Below the pieces are notes generated by a model, which worked only from the letters and a program-made list of their open reading frames with translations, did not search any database and had not been told where the DNA came from. Of a stretch of DNA of 5,117 nucleotides, positions 1 to 4,431 are shown one piece after another. Source of the stretch: Pseudomonadota bacterium (GTDB taxonomy: Bacteria > Pseudomonadota > Alphaproteobacteria > Acetobacterales > Acetobacteraceae); NCBI GenBank assembly GCA_021808205.1, contig JAKBCD010000193.1:1-5117 (forward strand), given 5' to 3'. Numbering within the stretch: the stretch's first letter is position 1; each line of letters begins with the position of its first letter. Both the position numbers and the translations under genes were made by a program.

Positions 1-444
1 CATGCCACCCGGCTCTGATTCAGCCGTAACCCCGTTTCCTGGAACGGCGATTTGTGACTGGCTTTCAATCCGCCCGCTGCTATACGCCGAGGGGTTCACC
101 GTTACTGAATATTGTGCGATTCGATTACCAGCGGCATCCGTGGCGACCACATCGGTCTCACCTGGGGTTTTGCCAAACACAAACATTGTGCCCGGGCTGG
201 CAGGGCGCACAGAAGCGATTGAGTCGTCTGCCACGAAAAGATTTGCGACCGGACGTGGCAATTTGATGAGCTTGCCTTGACCTTTGGCAAGCTCAAGGCT
301 GCCATAATAAGCCGGAGGAATAACCTGTGCCTGACCGCCCATCGCCGCCGCATCAGGGCCGCCGCCGGTTCCACCGGGCTGCGCCGCGATGGCGGGGCCC
401 GCCAGAAGCAGACCCAGGATTGAAACAGTGGGAGAAACCCGCAT
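1..444 (-). CDS. cpaC: Tad pilus outer-membrane secretin CpaC/RcpA, N-terminal part (truncated by window edge)
   Basis: This is the first 148 codons of the Tad pilus secretin, which forms the outer-membrane ring through which the Flp pilus leaves the cell. The start ATG (444-442) shares one base with the cpaB stop (TAATG). A GGGGAG purine run at 461-456 lies 11 nt upstream and is a rather distant ribosome site. Residues 1-21 look like a Sec signal peptide: a hydrophobic stretch followed by AGPAIAA, so the protein enters the periplasm. After a Gly/Ala/Pro-rich linker, residues about 50-117 match the conserved N-terminal domain of type II/III secretins (BON-like/pilus-assembly N-domain), with KGQGKLIKLPRPVANLFVAD, then FVFGKTPGETDVVATD and a short AQYSVTV strand. 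The frame stays open to base 1. The secretin pore domain lies outside the window. Identity rests on the N-domain plus the cpaA-cpaB-cpaC order. Confidence 0.93.
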   Translation of the reverse strand, partial: MRVSPTVSILGLLLAGPAIAAQPGGTGGGPDAAAMGGQAQVIPPAYYGSLELAKGQGKLIKLPRPVANLFVADDSIASVRPASPGTMFVFGKTPGETDVVATDAAGNRIAQYSVTVNPSAYSSGRIESQSQIAVPGNGVTAESEPGGM

Positions 445-1280
445 TAGAATTTAAACTCCCCGCTATTGTCTGCTGAAATAACATTGACTGTTGTTACAGG
501 TTGCTGAGTTGGCTGTGCCGCTGAAAGTGCCGGCGAAACCTGCCCTGCGTAAACCGGCAAAACCGGGGCGCTTGCAGCGGACTTGGTGTTCTGGGCGGAA
601 TGCACAATCAGGGACAATTTGCCAAGATTAACCGCGACAAGGCAGCGCGCGGCCTGCTCCTGCGTTACCTCCAGGGTTACCGTAGATGCCGGCGGCTGGC
701 TTGTGTTAGCATTGGCGCTGCTTGAATCTTTGATAAGCTCAGAGCCCGTCGCGATAACCCGGACATCACTCAACACCACTTCCGCGGCGATGCTTTTTGC
801 ATCAGGCGCTCCCGCGATATTCTGGGTCAGCAATACGTCGACCCGATCCCCGGGCCAAATCAAACCATCCGCGCCGGTCACGCTGTCCACCGCCACGGTA
901 ACGGCCCGCATACCAGGCTCTAACACAGCGGCAAGAAACCCGTGGTCCCCGGGGTGAATAACCCCATCAGTGGTGATCATGGCACCTTGGGCCAAGGGGG
1001 CTTTAACCATAGCGCCGGTAAGCGAGCTCCGGTTTTGCGGCGTGTCCTCAATTGCGGCGGCCGGCACGGCGGCGATCGACATGCTCGTACTGGAGATCTC
1101 ATTGGGTTGGATCAACGATCCGCCCGGCAGAGGCACCGCCGCCACAAGAATTTGCTCGGTTACGGGCGCTACGGCAACCGGCGCCGCCTTGTGGCCTTGA
1201 TTTAGAATGGAATAGCCAAACATCACCACCGCGGCCAGCGCGGCGATTAGAACGGCAAAGATGCCAAGGCGGAAAATCAT
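444..1280 (-). CDS. cpaB: Flp pilus assembly protein CpaB/RcpC
   Basis: A 278-residue protein of normal length for CpaB, a periplasmic, inner-membrane-anchored component of the Tad machine thought to work with the CpaC secretin. Residues 5-26 form one hydrophobic anchor. Residues about 43-107 form a SAF domain (ILVAAVPLPGGSLIQPNEI, then VKAPLAQGAMITTDGVI). Residues about 114-230 fit the RcpC/CpaB domain, with the typical GMRAVTVAVDSV, the glycine/aspartate turn WPGDRVDVLLT, and a later VVLSDVRVIATG strand. A low-complexity Ser/Ala/Gln/Pro stretch (about 186-200 and 232-262) precedes a C-terminal VTTVNVIS, like the VxVIRG ending of many CpaB proteins. The ATG at 1280 lies 7 nt after the cpaA stop. 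The only purine-rich ribosome-site candidate overlaps that stop (ATAGG), which suggests translational coupling. Confidence 0.93.
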   Translation of the reverse strand: MIFRLGIFAVLIAALAAVVMFGYSILNQGHKAAPVAVAPVTEQILVAAVPLPGGSLIQPNEISSTSMSIAAVPAAAIEDTPQNRSSLTGAMVKAPLAQGAMITTDGVIHPGDHGFLAAVLEPGMRAVTVAVDSVTGADGLIWPGDRVDVLLTQNIAGAPDAKSIAAEVVLSDVRVIATGSELIKDSSSANANTSQPPASTVTLEVTQEQAARCLVAVNLGKLSLIVHSAQNTKSAASAPVLPVYAGQVSPALSAAQPTQQPVTTVNVISADNSGEFKF

Positions 1281-1287
1281 GAGCGAC

Positions 1288-1794
1288 CTATGATTTCAAA
1301 ATCTGTGGTAGAAGCACCGTGAATGCACCGCCGGCTATGGCGCAGGCATAAGGCAGCGGTGCCCGGCGCTTAATGCGCCAAAGCTCCGCTCTCAAAAATC
1401 GGCGAAAATGAGAACCAGCCCTGGACGCCACCGGCTTGCTCACGGCCAGGGAGAGCAAGAGGTAAAGCACCGCCAGAGCGCCCCCAAGCAACAGCACATT
1501 TGCAAAAAACGTGAATTCTAGCGTGACCGAGGGCGGGATAAGCAACACCGAGGCGGCCCAAAGCTTTACATCACCGCCGCCCATCAGCCCCGCCAGCCAA
1601 ACGGCGAATAGCAGCAGGAACATCACCAGGGCGGCAGCCAGTGCAAGGAAAAGAGTCTGGTCTAGAAGCCTGAGGGTAGCGCCGATCAGCAGCAGCACAA
1701 GCGACACAGAATTCGGGACGGTTCGCACCGCAAGATCATGAAGCCCGGCCAAAAGAAGCAGGGCGAATGCAGCGCATGTCATCAAGACGATCAT
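1288..1794 (-). CDS. cpaA: Tad-type prepilin peptidase CpaA/TadV (A24 family)
   Basis: A 168-residue, strongly hydrophobic integral inner-membrane protein with about five to six membrane segments. It is an aspartyl protease of peptidase family A24 that cleaves the leader from Flp prepilins, here most likely both pilins encoded upstream. Both catalytic aspartates are visible: D20 in LHDLAVRTVPN, the usual D-x(6-7)-PN context after the first membrane helix, and D75 in the GxGD motif (MGGGDVKLWA). The C-terminal PYACAIAGG matches the conserved P-Y-x-x-A-I-A-x-G tail of the family. As expected for the Tad type, the N-methyltransferase domain of PilD-like enzymes is absent. The ATG at 1794 is the furthest upstream start, since an in-frame TAA precedes it within about 35 bases. 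A second ATG at codon 5 cannot be excluded. Ribosome site is weak (GAGAC). cpaB follows after 7 nt, so cpaA-cpaB-cpaC look co-transcribed. Confidence 0.95.
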   Translation of the reverse strand: MIVLMTCAAFALLLLAGLHDLAVRTVPNSVSLVLLLIGATLRLLDQTLFLALAAALVMFLLLFAVWLAGLMGGGDVKLWAASVLLIPPSVTLEFTFFANVLLLGGALAVLYLLLSLAVSKPVASRAGSHFRRFLRAELWRIKRRAPLPYACAIAGGAFTVLLPQILKS

Positions 1795-1890
1795 ACTTGT
1801 CTCGATATATTGAGGTTTAGCACCATGTTAATAGTCCCGCCCTGTTAATCGAGCACATTCAAAGCCTACCCCGCACCCTCCGCTTCGGAT

Positions 1891-1919
1891 GTTATCTAAC
1901 TTTATCGAATCGCTTACAA
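1891..1919 (-). promoter_or_regulatory. Candidate promoter for the cpaA-cpaB-cpaC unit
   Basis: Reading the minus strand, TTGTAA (1919-1914) and GATAAC (1896-1891) are separated by 17 nt, each matching 4 of 6 bases of the sigma-70 consensus. Transcription would start near 1884, giving a leader of about 90 nt before the cpaA ATG. A promoter in this 288-bp spacer is expected because the pilin transcript is terminated just upstream (2060-2025), but the exact boxes are a weak sequence match. The rest of the spacer is AT-rich (about 1930-1995), including AAAATT and AATTTT arms at 1959-1964 and 1972-1977, and contains no gene that I can support. Confidence 0.28.
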
Positions 1920-2024
1920 ACTCACTCTGTTAAGGCAGAAAAAAATGCACATTAAAAGAAAATTCTAGCTTAATTTTTCAGATTTTTTGTGAATGTGGCC
2001 GCTTCCACACCACAACCTTAAGAC

Positions 2025-2060
2025 AAAAAAGCAGCCGCCCGGAAACCCGAGCGGCTGCTT
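2025..2060 (-). terminator. Rho-independent terminator behind the second Flp pilin gene
   Basis: On the minus strand the transcript forms a perfect 10-bp GC-rich stem (AAGCAGCCGC at 2060-2051 with GCGGCTGCTT at 2038-2029). After a C-A mismatch it continues with three more pairs closing a 4-nt loop (2046-2043). A run of six T residues on the transcribed strand (2030-2025) overlaps the stem end, the classic intrinsic terminator layout. It begins 22 nt past the pilin stop codon at 2083. On the plus strand the stem is followed only by TT, so it should act mainly on the pilin transcript. It separates pilin expression from cpaA. Confidence 0.93.
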
Positions 2061-2082
2061 CAGCAGACGATGCTTCTTGGAA

Positions 2083-2271
2083 TTAGAGTTCGGAAGCAAC
2101 CGAGTTAAACGTGTTGGCTACGCCCTTGCCCAACCCGGTAACGGCGGCGATAATCACCACGGCGATCAAAGCGGCAATCAAAGCGTACTCAATCGCGGTA
2201 ACGGCGCGATTGTCGGCTTTGAGGTGGCCAAATTTCAGGGTCGCCAAAGAACGAAGATAAGAAACCAGCAT
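2083..2271 (-). CDS. Flp family type IVb pilin (second pilin, nearest cpaA)
   Basis: A 62-residue prepilin of the Flp/Fap family, the structural subunit of the Tad pilus. It has a short basic leader (residues 1-23), then the type IVb pilin signature with VTAIEYAL at 24-31. Here E28 is the +5 glutamate and Y29 the +6 tyrosine that define Flp pilins. A long hydrophobic helix (about 30-46) and a short polar tail ending FNSVASEL follow. The residue before the expected CpaA cleavage site is alanine (A23) rather than the common glycine. The ATG at 2271 is supported by a GAAAGGA ribosome site (2286-2280) with an 8-nt spacer. It is probably transcribed from its own upstream AT-rich region and ends at a strong terminator, as suits a highly expressed major pilin. 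Which of the two pilins is major cannot be read from sequence. Confidence 0.95.
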   Translation of the reverse strand: MLVSYLRSLATLKFGHLKADNRAVTAIEYALIAALIAVVIIAAVTGLGKGVANTFNSVASEL

Positions 2272-2387
2272 AGCAACAATCCTTTCAGAGCATTAACCTA
2301 ACCGTTAGCCATATGCCACCTAGACCCCAAGCCCTTAACAAAAACTGAACTCGTTGCCCGTGCCATCATTCCAGTACGGATAGGCAC

Positions 2388-2416
2388 AATTCATTAGAAT
2401 CAAGACGTTTTGTCAA
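2388..2416 (-). promoter_or_regulatory. Candidate sigma-70 promoter for the second Flp pilin
   Basis: On the minus strand a perfect -35 box TTGACA (2416-2411) is followed after 17 nt by TGAATT (2393-2388), a 3-of-6 match to the -10 consensus. Transcription would start near 2381, giving a leader of about 110 nt before the ATG at 2271. A competing candidate is a perfect TATAAT at 2446-2441, which has no recognisable -35 box at 16-18 nt. The two cannot be ranked reliably from sequence alone. Confidence 0.35.
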
Positions 2417-2418
2417 AC

Positions 2419-2432
2419 AATGTTTTTACATT
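2419..2432. repeat. Small palindrome AATGT-N4-ACATT upstream of the candidate pilin promoter
   Basis: AATGT (2419-2423) and ACATT (2428-2432) form a perfect 5-bp inverted repeat around TTTT. It lies three bases upstream of the TTGACA box and between it and the TATAAT hexamer at 2446-2441, a position where an activator or repressor could sit. A repeat this short in AT-rich DNA may be chance. Confidence 0.3.
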
Positions 2433-2542
2433 CACCAACAATTATATGTGAACGAACGGCTTGACGGGCCGGAATGTCTGCAATCTTACGTCGCGAGCCC
2501 CTCAAGCCGAAGCTTCCGCAGGGCCAGTTGGCACCGCAAGAT

Positions 2543-2589
2543 TAAGAATATTCATCTTCTTTAGCGCGAGTTAAAGAAGATATTTCTTA
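2543..2589. repeat. Long imperfect inverted repeat able to form a stem-loop with a GCGA tetraloop
   Basis: The inner arms ATCTTCTTTA (2554-2563) and TAAAGAAGAT (2572-2581) are perfect 10-bp complements. As plus-strand RNA the stem extends by a G-U and a C-G pair to a GCGA loop (2566-2569), a stable GNRA tetraloop. Outer arms TAAGAA (2543-2548) and TTCTTA (2584-2589) add six pairs across an asymmetric internal loop. As minus-strand RNA the G-U pair becomes A-C and the loop is no longer GNRA, so the structure favours plus-strand RNA. However, the pilins on both sides are transcribed from the minus strand. It could be a weak terminator or mRNA-stabilising stem behind the first pilin, part of an unannotated plus-strand RNA, or a DNA-level site. 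There is no T run worth the name on either side. Confidence 0.6.
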
Positions 2590-2652
2590 TTTTATGAATA
2601 AATGAGAAAATTATTATGCCCGTCTTTTGGCTGAATTTTACGTAATAAAGTT

Positions 2653-2841
2653 CTACAGTTCTGATGCAACCGAGTTAAATGAAACAGCCAACTCGGGTCC
2701 AATTTTGGAAACACTGCCAACAATCGCCAGAACAATAAGCAAAGCGATAAGAGCATACTCAACGGATGTCACGGCCCGTCTGTCTTTGCACAGGGCCCGT
2801 AAGCCGCATAGGGCCACCTGTATCACCCCTGCATAAAGCAT
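2653..2841 (-). CDS. Flp family type IVb pilin (first pilin of the locus)
   Basis: A second 62-residue Flp prepilin. VTSVEYAL at 24-31 carries the +5 glutamate (E28) and +6 tyrosine (Y29), followed by the hydrophobic helix (about 30-45) and a tail ending FNSVASEL, identical in its last eight residues to the neighbouring pilin. As there, the residue before the expected cleavage site is alanine (A23). Residues 1-22 form the leader, with two cysteines (C12, C18) that would be lost on processing. The frame is open to an upstream ATG at 2883, but the start at 2841 is chosen. It has a strong GAGGAG ribosome site 7 nt upstream and gives exactly the length and register of the other pilin. It lies divergently from the tRNA-Arg gene, with a candidate promoter at 2956-2928. 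Compared with its paralogue, the segment after the helix is more diverged (SKIGPELAVS), so it may be an alternative or minor pilin. Confidence 0.93.
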   Translation of the reverse strand: MLYAGVIQVALCGLRALCKDRRAVTSVEYALIALLIVLAIVGSVSKIGPELAVSFNSVASEL

Positions 2842-2848
2842 GACGAAA

Positions 2849-2854
2849 CTCCTC
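2849..2854 (-). promoter_or_regulatory. Ribosome binding site fixing the start of the first pilin
   Basis: GAGGAG on the minus strand, with 7 nt to the ATG at 2841-2839, is a near-perfect Shine-Dalgarno sequence. It lies inside the longer open frame that begins at 2883, so it argues for the 62-residue product rather than a 76-residue one. Confidence 0.88.
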
Positions 2855-2927
2855 AACTGGCCAAAATGCCGGCCGCCAAGCATTCAAAAAATATCGAGCC
2901 GCGTATGTAACGTATTGGCTGCCCCCC

Positions 2928-2956
2928 AGCATAGGCCCCTCACGTAAACGTGTAAT
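2928..2956 (-). promoter_or_regulatory. Candidate promoter for the first Flp pilin
   Basis: On the minus strand ATTACA (2956-2951) and TATGCT (2933-2928) are separated by 17 nt, each matching 4 of 6 sigma-70 consensus bases. Transcription would begin near 2921, giving a leader of about 80 nt before the pilin ATG. A perfect interrupted palindrome occupies part of the spacer. The assignment rests on spacing and position only. Confidence 0.4.
2941..2952. promoter_or_regulatory. Palindrome CACGT-AA-ACGTG, possible operator
   Basis: CACGT (2941-2945) and ACGTG (2948-2952) are perfect inverted arms around AA. The outermost bases also mostly mirror each other (TCACGT against ACGTGtA). It sits between the -35 and -10 boxes of the candidate pilin promoter and overlaps the end of the -35 box. 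A dimeric regulator bound there would block that promoter. The two-base centre makes an RNA hairpin unlikely, so a DNA-binding site is the better reading. No specific regulator can be named. Confidence 0.4.
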
Positions 2957-3007
2957 ACCATGGCGCCATTCAGCCCGGGTTTGTGCGCCACGCCTCTGCC
3001 ATGGTAT
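2955..3007. repeat. 10-bp perfect inverted repeat between the pilin and tRNA genes
   Basis: ATACCATGGC (2955-2964) and GCCATGGTAT (2998-3007) are exact reverse complements, 33 nt apart. Nested inside are a self-complementary ATGGCGCCAT (2960-2969) and a second pairing of TGGCGC (2961-2966) with GCGCCA (2985-2990). These compete with the outer arms. The left arm touches the -35 of the candidate pilin promoter and the right arm overlaps the -10 of the candidate tRNA promoter. If those promoters are right, the repeat is largely outside both transcripts and acts, if at all, as DNA. Confidence 0.65.
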
Positions 3008-3010
3008 GAC
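2981..3010 (+). promoter_or_regulatory. Candidate promoter for tRNA-Arg
   Basis: TTGTGC (2981-2986) and TATGAC (3005-3010) are separated by 18 nt, matching the sigma-70 consensus at 3 and 4 of 6 positions. Transcription would start about 5 nt before the mature tRNA 5' end at 3022, a common layout for bacterial tRNA genes. The -35 box is weak. Confidence 0.35.
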
Positions 3011-3021
3011 CCGCCGCGCCA

Positions 3022-3098
3022 GCCCCCGTTGGCTAATTGGATAAGCTCCGATCCTTCTAAGTTCGTTTATGCAGGTTCGAGTCCTGCCGGGGGCGCCA
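3022..3098 (+). tRNA. tRNA-Arg with anticodon TCT
   Basis: A complete 77-nt cloverleaf. The acceptor stem GCCCCCG (3022-3028) pairs perfectly with CGGGGGC (3088-3094). The D stem is GGCT/AGCT with the loop GG at 3039-3040. The anticodon stem is CGATC/GTTCG with loop CTTCTAA and anticodon TCT at 3056-3058. A 5-nt variable loop (3066-3070) precedes the perfect T stem GCAGG/CCTGC with loop TTCGAGT. Discriminator G (3095) and CCA (3096-3098) are encoded. It decodes AGA and, by wobble, AGG arginine codons. The anticodon stem has one U-U mismatch (3052 against 3062), which is tolerable. It stands alone on the plus strand, divergent from the pilins and 55 nt ahead of the methyltransferase gene. Confidence 0.96.
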
Positions 3099-3153
3099 TC
3101 GCTTTTACGCCCAGCCCCTTGACGCCCCGCCCGCCATCCGCGACGGGTTCGCC

Positions 3154-4431
3154 ATGACACCCGCCGGACAACTCGCCGCCGCCATCGACCTCCTCGGCCT
3201 GATCGAGGCCGATCCACGCCCCGCGGATGCGGTAGCCAACCATTTCTTCCGCACTCGCCGTTTCATCGGCGGTGGAGACAGGCGGGCTATCTCCAGCCTG
3301 GTCTGGGGCGTATTGCGCACCCGGCGCCACCTTGGCTGGTGGCTGGATTATCACCGCGCGCCACAAACCCCGCGTTTGCTGCTGGCCGCGCAGGCGTTGT
3401 TTACCGGCCAGACGCCCAACAAAATCGCCGCCGCCTTTCTGTCTGGCCGGTACGGCCCACCACCACTGGCGCCCGAGGAATTTGCGCTGCTGGAAAAGCT
3501 TTCTACCCGCACGCTGGAACATCCGGACATGCCAGAAGCGGTAAAATTCGAAATCCCAGACTGGATTCTGCCCAAGCTGCGCGCCCAGTTCATCGCCACG
3601 CTCGCCGCCGAGATGAAGGCCATGAACGAGCCGGCGCCTTTGGACCTGCGAGTGAACCTGCTAAAAGGCACCCGGGAGGACGCCCTGCGCGCCTTGGCCG
3701 CCGAACGCCTCACGGCCGAGCCAACAGCTTATTCGCCCTGGGGGCTGCGGCTGAAAAACCGCCAATCCATCACCACCGGCAAGGCCTTTCAGGAGGGGCT
3801 GGTGGAGATCCAGGATGAAGGAAGCCAGCTTATTGCGCTGGCGCTGGACGCCCAGCCCGGTATGCGCGTGGCGGATTTCTGTGCCGGAGCGGGTGGCAAG
3901 ACGCTCGCCATCGCCATGGGCATGGGCAACAAAGGCCATATCGTCGCCTGCGATGTGTCCGAGCCGCGCCTTGAAGGTGCCATCAAGCGCCTGCGCCGCG
4001 CCGGGGTGCACAATGCCGAGCGCCATCTGCTGGAACCAGGCGATAAATGGGTGAAGCGCCAGGAAAAGAAATTCGATCGCGTGCTGGTGGATGCACCTTG
4101 CACCGGCACCGGCACCTGGCGCCGCAACCCGGATGCTCGCCTGCGCCTGACCGAACAGGACCTTGCCGAGCTGACCATCAAGCAGGCTGAGATTCTCGAC
4201 CGCGCACAAAAATTGGTGAAGCCGGGGGGGAAGCTTGTTTACGCCACCTGCTCCGTGCTGCAAGATGAAAACGAGGCTCAGACGGAGGCGTTCATGGCTC
4301 GTCACCCTGAATTCACCCCCCTGCCCCTGGAAGCGCCAGAGGCGCTGCGCGGGAACCAGAATCTGCGTCTTTCCCCCGCCCAGCATGGCACGGACGGCTT
4401 CTTCGCCGCCGTGATGGTGCGCGCTCGTTGA
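3154..4431 (+). CDS. rsmB: RsmB/NOP-family RNA cytosine-5 methyltransferase
   Basis: A 425-residue SAM-dependent enzyme of the RsmB/NOP2/Sun family, which methylates cytosine C5 in RNA. E. coli RsmB acts on 16S rRNA C967 and is 429 residues. Residues about 1-65 resemble the helical NusB-like N-terminal part as found in alphaproteobacteria (RPADAVANHFFRTRRFIGGG). QDEGSQLIALAL (220-231) is motif X. DFCAGAGGKT (241-250) is the SAM-binding motif I, and ACDVS with D267 is the acidic motif II. DAPCTGTGTWRR (313-324) is motif IV with the release cysteine C316. ATCSV (364-368) is motif VI with the nucleophile C366. HGTDGFFAAV closes the fold. All catalytic residues are present, so it should be active. 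The exact target base is inferred from family only. The ATG at 3154 has no clear Shine-Dalgarno sequence but matches the usual family N-terminus. The stop overlaps the next start. Confidence 0.93.
   Translation: MTPAGQLAAAIDLLGLIEADPRPADAVANHFFRTRRFIGGGDRRAISSLVWGVLRTRRHLGWWLDYHRAPQTPRLLLAAQALFTGQTPNKIAAAFLSGRYGPPPLAPEEFALLEKLSTRTLEHPDMPEAVKFEIPDWILPKLRAQFIATLAAEMKAMNEPAPLDLRVNLLKGTREDALRALAAERLTAEPTAYSPWGLRLKNRQSITTGKAFQEGLVEIQDEGSQLIALALDAQPGMRVADFCAGAGGKTLAIAMGMGNKGHIVACDVSEPRLEGAIKRLRRAGVHNAERHLLEPGDKWVKRQEKKFDRVLVDAPCTGTGTWRRNPDARLRLTEQDLAELTIKQAEILDRAQKLVKPGGKLVYATCSVLQDENEAQTEAFMARHPEFTPLPLEAPEALRGNQNLRLSPAQHGTDGFFAAVMVRAR

Larger units (their letters stand above)
2272..2652. other. 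AT-rich 381-bp intergenic region between the two pilin genes
   Basis: No gene can be supported here on either strand. Base composition falls sharply: 21 G+C of 60 at 2401-2460 and 14 of 60 at 2581-2640, against more than half in the neighbouring genes. On the minus strand it must hold the 3' end of the first pilin transcript and probably the promoter of the second. Visible elements, listed separately, are a candidate promoter (2388-2416), a small palindrome (2419-2432) and a long stem-loop (2543-2589). A weaker hairpin directly behind the first pilin pairs AAAATT (2607-2612) with AATTTT (2634-2639) and GCC with GGC inside it. It lacks a T run and is a poor terminator. Confidence 0.7.

Noticed and set aside
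1993..2301. A 102-codon plus-strand frame across the terminator and second pilin
   Set aside because: It overlaps a clear Flp pilin gene and an intrinsic terminator and encodes a low-complexity product with no recognisable domain.
1795..2652. CtrA binding sites (TTAA-N7-TTAA) that control pilA in Caulobacter
   Set aside because: Several TTAA words occur in the AT-rich spacers, but no pair has the 7-nt spacing; the nearest are 13, 14 or 18 nt apart or have an altered half-site.
2842..2883. A 14-codon N-terminal extension of the first pilin from an upstream ATG at 2883
   Set aside because: The GAGGAG ribosome site lies inside this extension, and the start at 2841 gives the same 62-residue length and register as the second pilin.
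3071..3098. An attachment-site duplication of the tRNA 3' end
   Set aside because: I found no second copy of this sequence in the window, and no integrase gene is present.
2759..3217. A 152-codon minus-strand frame covering the tRNA and the pilin upstream region
   Set aside because: It crosses a complete tRNA gene and a pilin in another frame, has an Arg/Gly-rich product without known motifs, and has no supporting ribosome site.
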